Assembly: GCF_028372415.1 (NCBI RefSeq)
Contig: NC_092872.1
Location: 514,724,224 to 514,788,223, forward strand
DNA length: 64,000 nucleotides
Direction of reading: 5' to 3'
From: Notamacropus eugenii
Lineage: Eukaryota; Chordata; Mammalia; Diprotodontia; Macropodidae
Within the stretch, counting starts at the first letter, position 1; every line of letters starts with the position of its first letter. The notes beneath the pieces were generated by a model. The model ran no database searches, had not been told where the DNA came from, and saw only the letters and a list, made by a program, of their open reading frames with translations. This document shows, in pieces, positions 31,527 through 42,794 of the stretch. A program made the translations under genes and the position numbers.

Positions 31527-31677
31527 ATCCCAGGATTGTTTTAAGCATCAGGCTAAATAACAGATGTTGTGATGTGAATTATATCCTGATTCGTGCAGGT
31601 TAGGTTAGTTTTTCCTTCAAAAACTTTGAAACTTTCCTTGAGATTTAATTGGTTGAGGGGGAATAAGGCTCAGACTT

Positions 31678-32406
31678 TTTAAAAAATAAATTTATTTATT
31701 TAATTTTAGTTTTCAACATTCACTTCCATAAGATTTTGAGCTCTAAATTTTCTCCTCATTTCTCCCCTCCCCTTCACCCCAACCAAGATGGCATGTAATT
31801 TGATATAGGCTCTACATATACATTCATATTAAACCTATTTTCACATTAGTCATATTGTAAAGAAGAATTAGAACCAATGGGAGAAACCATAAGAAAGAAG
31901 AAACAAAAAAAGAGAGAGAGAACAAATAAGATGCTTCAATCTGCACCCAGACTCGATAGTTCTTTTTCTGGATGTGGACAGCATTTTCCATCATGACTCT
32001 TGGAGTTGTCTTAGATCCTTGCATTGCTAAGAAGAAATAAGTCTATCAAAGTTAATCATCACACAACGTGGCTGCTACTGTGTACAATGTTCTCCTGGTT
32101 CTACTCACTTTGCTCAGCATCAGTTCCTTTAAGCCTTTCCAGGTTTTTCTGAAGCCTGCCTGCTCATCATTTCTTATAACATAATAGTATTCCATTACAT
32201 TCATATACCACAACTTGTTCAGCCATTCCCCAATTAATGGGCATCCCCCTCTATTCCAAGTCTTTGCCACTAGAAAAAGAGCTGCTACAAATATTTTTTT
32301 CCCATTTGTATGATCTCTTTGCGATACAGCCCTAGAAATGATATTGCTGGGTTAAAGGGTATGCACATTTTTATAGCCCTTTGGGCATAGTTCCAAATTC
32401 CTCTCC
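31678..32406 (-). mobile_element. L1, 5'-truncated, perfect 14-bp TSD
   Basis: Antisense 3' UTR and the end of ORF2, from an AT-rich start (aaaaataaatttatttattt) to catagttccaaattcctctc. It is flanked by identical taaggctcagactt at 31,664-31,677 and 32,407-32,420. The clean duplication suggests one of the younger insertions. Confidence 0.95.
32052..32270 (-). pseudogene. L1 ORF2p C-terminal remnant
   Basis: 72 open codons match the ORF2p C terminus: the KTWNRGGCPLIGEWLNKLWY segment, then MEYYYVIRNDEQAGF, then LMLSKVSRTRRTLY. In human ORF2p this is the nucleic-acid-binding C-terminal segment. The frame ends at the usual point. Confidence 0.85.
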
Positions 32407-32420
32407 TAAGGCTCAGACTT

Positions 32421-32744
32421 CTGACATGACTTCCTTGTCACCTGAATACTAAAATCATTAGCGACTCCAGCTCAGCACTGATGCTTGACCAACAGAACAC
32501 CATAGACAACCAGAGATAGAGAAGCTAGGATCAACTGAAAGGTGTATTCAGCTGAATATTCTTGCATATCCTTCCCCAGCTATCATGAATTAAGTTTCCT
32601 TTTCTTAATTGTCAGTTTTTTATGAGTGTTTCATTTCATTTCAATATCAAACCTGAAGTAACGGACTGACTTGGTCAGTCTTTGCCTGCAACAAATACGA
32701 ACTTAGTTTGTGCCGTCTGAGTGGTAAGGCTTACGTGTATCTCT
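32421..32744. other. Stretch without recognised repeat
   Basis: Contains tttcatttcatttcaatatc and acaaatacgaacttagtttg. It might be an old LTR or unique DNA; no decisive feature. Confidence 0.35.
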
Positions 32745-33352
32745 CAACATCTTGAAATCAGTCACTCATTAAACGTATGACAAGGGCCAACTCTGTGCCA
32801 TCTGAGATCTGTATTAGGTACTAGAAATACAGAGATAAAAATGAAAAAGGCCTTGCCCTCAAGAAGTTTAAATTCTCTGGAGGGACACTATACATACATA
32901 CCTAAACACATATGTGTGTATATATACATATATATACGTATATATGTGTATGTATATATTCCACTCCTGATTCTTCATATTTCTCCACCATGGACAAACA
33001 GCCTTCTTACCCTAGAAGGTGCCTCTGTCCCTGTACTTTTCCTCTTTGATTAGTGGGTTTCTTCTTAGACCCTCCCTTTGAGGAAGTTGCCAAGGCAGCC
33101 ATGCTCATTCCTTCAGCCCTCTCCTGATTCTGGAACTTTCTTCAACATGTATACCCCCTACTCTTCACCTCTCCTTGGTTGTCTTCTCCCATTAGAGTAT
33201 AAGCTCCTACAGGGCAGGAATTGTCTTTCTGCTTTTCTTTGGATTCCAAGTGCTTCATATATATGCATATATATATATATGTGTGTGTGTGATTATATAC
33301 ATATAATATGTATATTATATATATATAAGCATATATAAGTGATTAATAAATA
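32745..33352. mobile_element. L2-clade ends on both strands with TA/TG microsatellites
   Basis: 32,745-32,895 is an antisense L2 end (gccaactctgtgccatctga, tactagaaatacagagataa, tcaagaagtttaaattctct). 32,896-32,961 is a TATA/TATG tract. 33,100-33,352 is a sense L2 end (cccattagagtataagctcc, tacagggcaggaattgtctt, gattaataaatatttag), split by a TA-rich microsatellite at 33,258-33,330. Confidence 0.75.
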
Positions 33353-34485
33353 TTTAGCTATCTATCTATTAAATAAAAATGGAGTTGAGACCCTGTCTCT
33401 ACCTCCTGGCTTGGCAGGGTTGAGACTTTATCATCTAGTCCCTTCCCCTGGTTCCTCCTCCCTTCCTCTCTCCTGAGGTTGGGGAGAGGTAAACTGCCTA
33501 GTCTCAAGAAGGGAAACACTTTGGGTAACCACAACCAAAATTAGTGAAAGACAAGCTTGTGGTTTCAGGGGGCAGGTAGAAAATCATAGGTTCACATTCC
33601 ATTCCTTCCCTTGGATACTGAACTATGAAACATATAGGATAAAGTAGCTCATAAAATATGCCCCCTTGGTGGTCTCCTTGATCACTAAAACATGAGTGAG
33701 ATCCTCGCTTATATATTCCGCGAAATATGAAACCTTTGCAGAACTGCCCCAGCAAACTTAAGTGGCACTTACATTTTTAATGCCCTGTTATAATAATTAG
33801 TTTAAGTTGGGGGGGGGGGGAGGTAGGGAATCAATATTTTGACCCCTAAGATCTACTTGATTCATTCTCTTTAGCTTTAGGGAGTTTATTTTCAGAGGGA
33901 AAGTTCTGAGTTCAGTTACAATTGTTTTGAGATACCAGTCAAGCAAATTGACCTAGTCAGAGCTTGAGCTCTCCTCCTACCTTTTCATTTATATATCGTT
34001 CTGGTTGCCCTTGGACTCTTTGTAATTGAGGCAAAATTCAGTTTATCGGAAACATCTGTATAGTAGGGGTCTGGTGTAAGTGCAGACTCTATCAGCTCGC
34101 GCAGCTAATGAAACTTTTCCACGTAGTGGACGTGAGGGAAATTGCTTCCTTTCTAGGAGAATCAAAATAATGTATAAGGGAAGTGGCTTGGAGAAACTAT
34201 GGGGCATGTGTGGACATTCTGTAACTGGTGCTAGATCTACGTTGTTGGAAAGAGCCTTTTTCATTTGGTGGCACAGCCAGAATTGTTTCCAACTTCAAAA
34301 AAGGCTTGAGTCAGCTTTACCTGAGTTCTTTGCTTCATTCACTTTGGTAGAACTCAATGACTTTCTGATGGCATTCAGTGAGAGACCCCGGTGTATGCAG
34401 AGAAGTTTGAGGGCTTTCTCCTCATCTAAGACCATATAGGCCTGAGTCTTGGCCTTCTTTGTTTGTTTGTTTTTTTCCCTTCTAG
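33353..34485. other. Repeat-free block of about 1.1 kb
   Basis: No repeat is recognised. It contains a G12 run at 33,809-33,820 and a 119-codon frame at 34,080-34,439 that matches nothing I know. It ends in a pyrimidine tract (34,459-34,483) followed by AG. Confidence 0.4.
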
Positions 34486-34707
34486 GTGAAGGGAGCAGAA
34501 CCTCATGACCTGATGACCATGAAAAGTCATCAGAAGCATAAGCCTTTATTTCAGCGTTGCAGAATCTTGGTCCCAGAGCCCCCTCAATGCTCTGATGAGC
34601 GAGGAGTAATCTTTGGGAGTAACCTTCAGCTCAGCAGAAGAATTTATCTAGCAGTAACGTCAACTTTGACCATGAATTTGGTAGGACCAATGTTATGTAG
34701 GAACTGA
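34486..34707 (+). other. Candidate exon-like open stretch after a splice-acceptor-like site
   Basis: A strong acceptor-like sequence (tttgtttttttcccttctag) ends at 34,485. Then 73 codons stay open to a stop at 34,705-34,707. The reading begins VKGAEPHDLMTMKSHQKHKP, which I do not recognise. No clear donor or upstream partner exon is visible. It could be a terminal exon of an unknown gene, a non-coding RNA exon, or chance. Confidence 0.2.
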
Positions 34708-35195
34708 GTCAAGTTTTGAACCTACTTTCCCAGAGATGGAGGTCATATAGAGAAGAATATGCCTTAGAAATATTGAAGAAAATATTTCTATGTTAGCTCT
34801 TGGTACATTTTTTAAAACAAACATAACTTTGTTAAAGTGACCTGTATTAAATGGTTACATGGAATTGGGGGGGGGGGGGTGATCATGAGAGACCTTGCTA
34901 ACAAATTGGAGATAACATAGTCAATAGGGGTTCTAGATGATGGCAGTAAAGACTTTCCAATCTCACAGGGTTACACTTGAGAATCCTGAGGGGTCATTTA
35001 GCAAATCTAGACCAGAAAGAGTGGGGTAAAAGTGAACATATTCTATTTAGCTAATGAAAAAAGCAGATAATGTGATATATGATGCAATATTACATTGTAT
35101 TGTATTATATCAGATATCATATCACATCATGTCATGTGATATTACACTTGAAGAGAAGTAAAGGAAAGGTTTTTCATGGGATTTTCCTCAGCATG
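34708..35195. other. Unassigned stretch with G13 and ATATCA/CATGTGAT repeats
   Basis: G13 lies at 34,867-34,879. At about 35,075-35,145 short words (gatat, atcatatcacatcatgtcat) recur as low-complexity AT-rich repeats. No transposon is recognised. Confidence 0.45.
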
Positions 35196-35199
35196 GATC

Positions 35200-35795
35200 T
35201 TCCTCTACCATACTTATAAATGTAGGATGTATGATGTGTTCAGGTAGGACTAGCTCCTCAGATGTGAGGGTTTGCCAAGCCGATTCACTTTTGGTGTCTA
35301 CCTGAATCACCCAATTCTCACCTGGCACTCCAAGAAGTGGTAGCATGTGCAGTGGTCATACCCCGATAAAACCATCTAGGTAGATAAGGCTAAAACAGGT
35401 TGAAAGTAACCAACAAGCCTCAGACCTATCGGTGAATTAAGGGGATGTCTACTCCAAGCATGTGAAGACTTCCCCCAGCAGAATGGGCAGATGAAAACAA
35501 TTTGCCCCAACAGCCATGAAGGAGGCTGAAGCAGGTGCTGTGGAATTCTTAGAGCATGTTCACGCATTGAAGACTCCAAGGTCATCCACTGTATCCTGAG
35601 CCATCACTGATCATTTTGATTTTTTTTTCTGTCACTAGACTTTGATGACTCAGGAAAAGAGAGTAAGGGAGACGACTTCATGAAACTCTGTCTCACTTAC
35701 ATGCAATTCACACACCCCTCAAGACGTCATCTGCAATGCCATTGGCCCTCTTTAAAAACTAAGGATGGACAACAATGCTTGTAAATGTAATTATT
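35200..35795 (+). mobile_element. Unclassified repeat R1 (sense copy)
   Basis: The 3' half (35,560-35,795) is the complement-type match to 36,965-37,170: ctccaaggtcatccactgta, agtaagggagacgacttcat, then ccattggccctctttaaaaa and ggatggacaacaa. The 3' end (ggtcctctttgagaatgaag-like) is shared with the zinc-finger LINE at 41.9-42.6 kb. The 5' half matches parts of 61,200-61,320 only weakly. Confidence 0.5.
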
Positions 35796-36205
35796 CTCCT
35801 TATTCTCATCCTTCTCTTCTACAGAGAGATTGTGGATAATCCCTCCCATTGCTCCAACAACCTCTCTCATCCAGAAGCTGAAAATTTCTTCCCTCCCTAC
35901 CACCCAAGCCCATCTCTCGTTCTGAGATAGTTTGTCCCTTTTATACAAATTTCTTAGGGTACAAACCCAGGCTCTCACAAATAGCTGTGACTGACTCTTG
36001 AAAGTACATAACCAACTATATTAACACTTAAGTCTTGATTGTATTAGATCTAAAAAGCATTCTTAACTAGTCAAGGCACCTGACTTAAATGGATAAAATG
36101 GTTAAAGCACAGGAATTTTTTAAAGGCACTTGTAGCTCGGGATGATCAGTAAAAACCTCCTAGTAAGCCTTATTCTATATAGAAGACTTTTTTAAGTCAA
36201 TCAAT
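35796..36205. other. Stretch without recognised repeat
   Basis: A C/T-rich part (35,810-35,960) is followed by AT-rich sequence. Nothing assignable. Confidence 0.35.
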
Positions 36206-36885
36206 AGAAAGACATCCTTCGTCAATCGATAAGAATTTGAAGGTGCCTACTTATATGCTAGGGAGTTTGCTAAGCACTGGAGATACAAAAAAAGAGGGAG
36301 AGCAAAAACTCTCTATTCTCAAGAGTTGGCCAACTTATGGGGAGACAATACAAAGACAACTATGTACAAATAAGATATAGATAGGATGAGTTGGACATAA
36401 TCTCAGAGGGAAGGCGCTAAAATTAAGGACAATCAAGAAAGGGTTTGGGTTTTTTTTTGGTAGTAGATAGGATTTTAGCTGAGACTGGAAGGAAACAGAG
36501 GAGAGCAAGGAGATGGAGAGGAGGAAGGAAAGAATTCCAAGCATGAAGGACAACAGTGAAAATGCAAGGAGTTGAGAGGTAAAGAGTCCTGTATAAGGAC
36601 TAGCAAAGATGCTGATGTCACTAGATCACAGAGTAAGTTGGAAGGAGTAAGGTAGAAGAAGTCTGAAAATGTAGGAGGATGCCAGGTTTCCAAGATATGA
36701 GGACCTGGACCAGGGTGGTAGCAGTGTCACAAGAATAAAGAGAGGAGGGGGCAGTATATGAGAAATGTTGTCTACTATGTGCCACATACAAGGTACTGGT
36801 GATACATATGCAACCAAGGAAGACAGTTCTTACCCTCAAAGGGCTTACAGTCTAATGGGAAAGACAACATGCAATGGGGTGCCGG
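36206..36885 (-). mobile_element. L2-clade LINE 3' region with a second nested end
   Basis: Antisense L2: gggagtttgctaagcactgg, aaagacaactatgtacaaat, tagctgagactggaaggaaa, ggaccagggtggtagcagtg. At 36,770-36,885 another L2 terminus appears (tactatgtgccacatacaag, cttacagtctaatgggaaag), so two copies are joined. Confidence 0.85.
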
Positions 36886-36959
36886 CTGACCTGGTAGAGA
36901 CATCAAACATAAAAGCATGTCCTAGAGATGGCCCAGGAGTGAGGTGAAGGCCTGGATTG

Positions 36960-37175
36960 AGGCTGTTGTTGTTGTGTTCCTTCATTTTCAAAGAAGACCA
37001 CGACATCAGAGAAATGATGCCATGACTTGCACTGGACTTTGTTTTGGGTGAGGGAGGGCTGTGCAAGGTCACCAACCTCACTTTCTCCTCCAGAATCATC
37101 TGCATCCCATGACTAGATATTCATCAGGATGACTGGAGACAGCCCAGGATGCAGTGGGAGACCTTGGCCTTTTCA
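36960..37175 (-). mobile_element. Unclassified repeat R1 (best copy)
   Basis: Starts with ctgttgttgttgtgttcctt on the + strand, then tttcaaagaagaccacgaca, gagggctgtgcaaggtcacc, tattcatcaggatgactgga and cccaggatgcagtgggagac. The complement of the start gives the same terminal wording as the LINE end at 42,535-42,565. Confidence 0.65.
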
Positions 37176-37371
37176 GGGATTCACTTAGAGGGAAGTAACG
37201 CCCATTGAGTGAAGAGGCTTCTTTAAGAAGTAGTCAGGGAATGACCCTTTTAATGAGCAAAAGAAAAAAAAATAACTGAATGAAGCTGGGAGGGAAAGAG
37301 AAATTACAAGTATTGATAATAATCCTAAGCCAACCATTAAGTGGAACTTGGACGTTGAAAATGAAAAGCAT

Positions 37372-38185
37372 TTTCACCAGAGGCCCCTCCATGGATTTTG
37401 TCTGAAACTGAGACCTGGAGTATCTAATGAACATTGTATGTGCATCCACAAGTGTGCAAGGACAAAAAATGACAAGTCCTTTAGAGGCCTCATATGACTA
37501 TTGTATGATCCGCCAGAAGAGTCCAAGGAATAAACATGACTAGTCCTTCAGAGGCCTTAGAGTTCATGTGCTACTTCATTACCTCTAAAGGAAACTGAGT
37601 CCTAGAAAGCTGAACAGACAAGTGTAAAATCACTCCCAAGCTCCTAGGATGAAAAATATCAAGGCATTCAATGGCTTTACAGCCAGACCCTATGTGGTGA
37701 CTGTAGGGAGGGGGAAATTAGGACAAGGGAACTTGAGGGACCTGAAGGAGATCATCTACAGGTTCCTAGGCCTAGAGCAAAGAGGACCTTCAGGGCATTT
37801 ACACTAGAAGCCCCTTCATGGACTTGCTCTGAATCTGAGGCTTAGAGAGTTCAGTGACTATTATATGTGCATCCACAAGTATCCAAGGACAAGAAGTGAC
37901 AAGTTTTTCAGAATCCAAGCCCTTTATGTGACTCTAAAGGAAACCGAGTCCTTGAAAGCTAGATAGCCCAGTATAAAATCACTAATAAGATCCTAGAATT
38001 AAAAATATTCAGGCTTTCAAAAGCTTTTGAGCCAGACCCTTACTGTGAGTGTAAGAGAAACAGAGGCCTAGGGACCTGTATGTGAGCACCTACAGGTTCC
38101 AAGGCCTAGAACTAACAAGACCTTAAGAGTATTTACACTTGACAGGCTGGCCCTCATTGGACTCTGCCTAAACTTGGGGCCAAGA
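37372..38185. repeat. Diverged tandem repeat, units of 426 and 334 bp plus a partial third
   Basis: Unit starts are tttcacc at 37,372, tttacac at 37,798 and tttacac at 38,132. Matching words in units 1 and 2 include tatgtgcatccacaagt, ctctaaaggaaac, gccagaccct and ctacaggttcc. Unit 1 is longer. It has an internal 67-bp repeat (tccttcagaggcct-like words at 37,471 and 37,538) and extra sequence near 37,715. The third unit breaks off near 38,185. No coding frame persists. I know no named family for it. Confidence 0.85.
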
Positions 38186-38366
38186 GAGCTGTCTCAGGCA
38201 ACATAAAGTGAAATGCCCCCCTTTGAGAGCCTTGTTTCAAGGTTGGAGTCTAAGTTTCTAGGTAAGAGGAGGTAAAGATAAAAAAGGAGATAGAAGCAAC
38301 ATGGTCTGAGGATACCTATGAGGATGTTTATTGAATTGACTTATATACAAATAATATATAAAAAAT

Positions 38367-40618
38367 GTGGAGGATGAGCCAAGATAGTAGAGTAGCAAGA
38401 ATCAGGACAATGAACTCCACTCTCCCCCAAAGAAACTCCTACAAACAGGTCTAGAAAATTCATCAGATCAAACTCTGATGGAGAAATCCCCAAAAAGTCA
38501 AAGTCACATTGAAGCATTTTTCTAGCACCAATACACACAAGAAAACTGACAGAGAGGTCTGCGGACAGTAGGAATAAGATCTGGCCAGGAACATGGCCAT
38601 ACAGAACACTCCAAAGCACAGACAGAGATTGTTCACAGGGGCAACAGTACATCCCAGACTCATATAGGATACCCAAGACCTAAATGGAGAGACTATGATG
38701 AGAATAGGTGCCAACTGGAAGTTTTACTACCTACTACAGTTTCAGGTCACAGGTCTAGGGTGGGACATGCTCTCAGGAATGGCATCCAAGGTAAGGAGCA
38801 AATGCAGAAGCAAGTAGCACTGGTATCACTTAGACTCCCTGAAGGTTTCAGTTCCAGCTATTAGCCCAGACTGAAGCCTGCAGAGGAATAATCAGGGCAG
38901 AAACCCCAGAGCAAAAGGAAATCTGTAGTTCTGTCACTCTGAAAAAGCAGAGTTTTCCAGATGACTGATAGAAACTGAGCCCAGCAGCAGTCTACTGTTG
39001 CTCAGAATCAAATTCAGATAATGAATTTGCAGAGCTCAGACCAACAGATAACAATAAGATTTTGCCCTGGATCACACCACTTTAGGGCACTGAAAGCTTG
39101 TAGGTCCTCAGCACTTGCGAATGTAAGGAACAGAAGAGCTGTTCTTGAGATTCTAGAATAACCCAATACTCCAAGAAAGTGGCAGCAGGACCAACCCTGA
39201 CCTTCCTTCCAGAAGTATAAAGAGTCCAGCCTTAACATCAAATCTGAAGTGATTAAACAGGCTAGACTAATGAGCAGACCAAAAAAAAAAACTATCGTCA
39301 AAAGCTATTATTGTGACAGTGATGCTTAAGACATAAAATCATTTTTAAAAAATTACTCCAAAACATCTACAGGTAAAGCTTCAAAGAAGAATATAGTTGG
39401 GGCATAAATTCAGATAGAATTCCTGGAAGAGATGAAGCAAAAGCTTTTTTAAAAAAAGTTTAAAATGTTTCTTTCAATGAAATGAGAGCACTAGAGGAAA
39501 AATTAGAAAGGAAATGAGAAGTATGGAAGAAAGAATTTGAAAAAAAAATTAACAGCTTTGCATAAAAAGTACAAAAGCTTTCTTAAACAATAAACTCCAT
39601 GAAAATTAGAATTGGTCAAAGAAAAGCCAATAATTCCATGACACATCAAAAAATATTAAAAACAAACCAAAAGACTAGAAAAAATAGAAAAGTAAGGTAT
39701 CTTACAGCAAAAACAACGGACCTGGAAAACAGATAGAGGAGAAAGAAATTAAGAGTAATTGGGCTACCTGAATGATATGACCAAAAAAAGAAATCCTAGA
39801 CATCAAATTGCAAGACATCTTAAAAGAAAACTGACCCAAACCTCTTAGAACCAGTTGCAAAATAGAAATAAACAAAATTCAGCAGTTGCCTCTGAATTAA
39901 ATCCCAAAATGAAAAGTCTGACATACATCAGAGTTCAGAACTTCAAGATCAAATAAAGCACATGGAAAGAAATAATACAAGTACAGAGGAGTCATAGTCA
40001 GGATCATACAAGATATAGTAACCACCACTGTAAAAAAAGTGGAGCTTGGAATAAGGCATGCCAGAAGGCAAAGAATATGAGCTTACAGCCAATAATAACT
40101 AACCCAGCAAAACTGAAAATAATACTATGGTGTTGGGAAAGTGGGGAAGTAGAGTAGGGGTGGGAGAAATTAGAATGGATCTTTGATGAAATAGAGGGCT
40201 TCCAAGTATTCCTAATGAAAAGATCAGAACTGGGCAGAAACTTTGAAATTTAAAACCAGAATTAAGAGAAACATAAAAAGGTAAACATAAATAAACAATT
40301 ATAAGGAACTAAACAAGGATAAACTACTACATTGAAATACAGGGAGATGGTACATGTGTCCCCTCTGAACATTATCATTATTAGGGTCGCAGTGGTAGTC
40401 TAATTAGACAGAAGATCTAGGAGTGGTTTTGTTATGTGTGCATCTGAAAAGATGAAAGGACAGAAGAGAAATACACTGGGGTGGGGAGGTAAAAGAAAGT
40501 TTAGGAAAAATGATCTCACATAATCAGGGCATGCCAGTAGATATCAATAGGAATAAGGAAGGCGAAGCCCTTGACACCTGAAACCTCAATCTTATCTGAT
40601 CTAGTTAAAGGAGGGAAG

Positions 40619-40667
<49 letters not shown>

Positions 40668-41255
40668 GGGTACAGAAATACATTTTGCTTAATGAGAAGA
40701 TAGGAAGGAAAGTGGAAAACAGGGAAGGATTAGTCCTAAGCAAAACAAACTTTAACTAAGGACTTGCAAAAATATTTTTAACTCTTTTTGACAGTAAAGA
40801 ATGGGATCCTGAGGGCATGTCCATAAATTATGGAATGGCTGAACTAGTTATGATATGTAAATGTGATGATGAAATACCATTGTGCTGTAAGAAATGATGA
40901 AGAGGATGGTTTCAGAAAAATCTCAGAAGGTTTGTATGAGCTGATACAGACTGAAGTGAATGAAGGACAATTTATACAATATGGTAAAGATAGACAACTT
41001 TGAAAGGGTCTGGATCTCTAACAGTTGTAATGATCAAGCACAATTTCATAGGATTGTAAAAACATGCTACCTACCTTCTGATAGAGAGGTGAAGGAAGAG
41101 GATTGCAGAATGAGACATTTTTTTTATCATGGGGAAGTGTGGAAATTTGTTTTGTGACTATACATTTCTAACGTATAGTTTGTTTCTTTTTCATTCTGAA
41201 TGATGGGGCAGGAAGGGAAAGAAGGTGGATTTTTGCTGATTGAAAAAAATACTTT
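38367..41255 (+). mobile_element. L1 with 5' UTR, ORF1 and 3' UTR but no ORF2 body (HAL1-like)
   Basis: 5' UTR from gtggaggatgagccaagata to about 39,240. ORF1 remnant at about 39,340-40,250 (ggtaaagcttcaaagaagaa, acctggaaaacagatagagg, caaaactgaaaataatacta). The spacer with (CA)20 runs to about 40,765. Then the sequence jumps to the end of ORF2 (tccataaattatggaatggc) and the 3' UTR. EN and RT are absent. Frame breaks are many. Confidence 0.9.
40620..40661. repeat. Pure (CA)20 microsatellite
   Basis: An uninterrupted CA tract in the ORF1-ORF2 spacer of the surrounding L1. L1 spacers of this kind often hold CA runs, so it probably grew from one. Confidence 0.98.
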
Positions 41256-41704
41256 TCATGCTGTTTGCATGAAATATGAAATAGCTGGGCTATTTTCTCC
41301 ACATAGAAAAATGAACTTATTGTTTATGAATGGTTTGTTTGGATTTTTTGGCATAGACACTATGTGAATATTAAGAAATCCCCTGGAGAAATGTTTTTCC
41401 ATGGAACGGCAAGATTTATGTTGCAGGCTCATTTTTAAGAGCATTTCTTTGAAAACTTTATAGTGAGAATGATTCTTTGAGCTCCCTACAAGCACATGGA
41501 GATATAAAGTTCTCAAAAAATCTGTACCTTTGTTATTTTATCTCCTTTGGAAACGATTGAACTATTCCTTGGTATGATTCTGCCTGCCCAAAGCACAGAC
41601 CTGTCTTATGAAATGGTTTCTTCAAAACTTACCTTTATTTATTACAAAGCATTCTCCTACTAAATTTAAATACAAAACTCAAGTCAATGGTATTTAAAAT
41701 AACT
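41256..41704. other. Repeat-free block
   Basis: About 450 bp of unassigned sequence between two L1 pieces, with an 86-codon minus-strand frame (41,256-41,516) that I do not recognise. Possible unique DNA. Confidence 0.4.
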
Positions 41705-41905
41705 GGTTTGTGATAAAACCATTCTGGAGATCATTTTGGAATTGGCCCCAAAGTCTATAAATCTGTCCATATTCTTTGACCCAGAAGTAGCGCTAGTAGG
41801 TTTGTATCCCAAAGAAATATAAAAAAAAAGGAAAGAAAAAGGACCTATTTATACAAAAATATTTATAGCAGCTGTTTTTATAGCAACAAAGAATTGCCAG
41901 AGCTA
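41705..41905 (+). mobile_element. L1 ORF2 C-terminal fragment
   Basis: Contains aaccattctggagatcattt, attctttgacccagaagtag, aaaggacctatttatacaaa and cagctgtttttatagcaaca, all typical of the L1 3' ORF2 region. Cut on both sides. Confidence 0.8.
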
Positions 41906-42565
41906 GTTTAGTGTTTGGGAGGTTTTGAACAAAGTGAGGGAGAGAAGAGGTATTAGACTGCTTACCAGACTGAAGGAGTAGAGAGCTTTTGTACTGACCT
42001 GATTGTTGTATGTCTGTGAAACCTGGATGTATACCAGCACCATGCCAGGAAACTGAATCACTTCCACCTGATCTTAGGAAGATTCTGAAGATCAAGATAC
42101 CGGACATTGAGGTCCTTTCTCAAGCTAAACTGCCCAACATTCAAATTCTACTGCAGAGAACACAACTCCAGGTGTACGTTTGCCACTGTTTTATGGAGAG
42201 CTCACACAAGGAAGGCTCTCACATGGTAGTCAGAAGAAGTGATACAAGGACACTCTCAAGGACTATCTGAAAAACTTTGGAATCAATTGTATGACATGGG
42301 AGACATTGACACAGGACCGCCCAACATGATGTGTCCATGTCAAAGAAGGCACTGTGCTCTATGAATGAAGCAGAATTGCAGTAGCTAAAAATAAACATGC
42401 AAATATGGAGATATCTCCACTCTGAATGTTTATATGGACTATTTGTGTGATAGAGCATTCCAAACTTGTATTGGTTTGAGCAACCATAGTCGGACACACT
42501 GTACACTGACCCCACTGTAGTGTTATCATTTTAGTCATCTTTGAGAATAAAGGACAACAACCAAC
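41906..42565 (+). mobile_element. 3' part of a non-L1 LINE with zinc-finger-like C terminus
   Basis: Frame-broken coding sequence. From 42,189 one frame reads FYGELTQGRLSHGSQKK, stop, YKDTLKDYLKNFGIN, then TWETLTQDRPT. A second frame at 42,440-42,499 reads LCDRAFQTCIGLSNHSRTH, resembling a C2H2-type finger. This layout is known from C termini of certain non-LTR reverse transcriptases in animals; I cannot fix the clade. It ends tttgagaataaaggacaaca. A minus copy of the same end is at 47,848-47,988. Confidence 0.75.
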
Positions 42566-42566
42566 C

Positions 42567-42794
42567 AGTCATTTTCAGTTATATCCAACTCTTCATGACC
42601 CTATTTGGGATTTTCTTGATAAAGACACTGGAGTGGTTTGCCATTTCCTTCTCCAGCTCATTTTACAGATGAGGAAGCTGAAGCCAATGGGGTTAAGTGA
42701 TTTGCCCAGGGTCACACAGCTAGTAAGTGTCTAAGTCAGGATTTGAATTCAGGAAGTTGAGTCTTTCTGACTTCAGGTCTGGCACTCTATCCTT
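42567..42794 (-). mobile_element. Composite tRNA-CORE SINE with RTE-type tail
   Basis: Antisense copy: ttcagttatatccaactctt, ctggagtggtttgccatttc, gggtcacacagctagtaagt, then ttcaggtctggcactctatc. It adjoins the LINE end with a one-base gap. The head is truncated before the last bases. Confidence 0.9.

Larger units (their letters stand above)
30785..31615 (+). mobile_element. CORE-SINE split by a 550-bp insertion
   Basis: The left half (30,785-30,876) reads gacctgaacttgaagtcaaa, aactagccatgtgaccacgg. The right half (from 31,428) reads gtaagtcacttatcttctct, gccttaatttcctcaagtat. Together they rebuild one SINE, with the short word gtaagt on both sides of the insert. The right half has an expanded CAC/C tract. 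Confidence 0.75.

Noticed and set aside
34250-34300. Retroviral primer-binding-site-like ttggtggcacagccag
   Set aside because: It does not match a tRNA 3' end well enough, and no LTR or gag-like frame flanks it.
34080-34439. 119-codon open frame in a repeat-free block
   Set aside because: No recognisable domain, weak start context and no partner exon. Chance ORFs of this length occur in 64 kb.
33809-34879. G12 and G13 runs as G-quadruplex sites
   Set aside because: Single homopolymer runs without three further G-tracts nearby; they may also be sequencing-sensitive.
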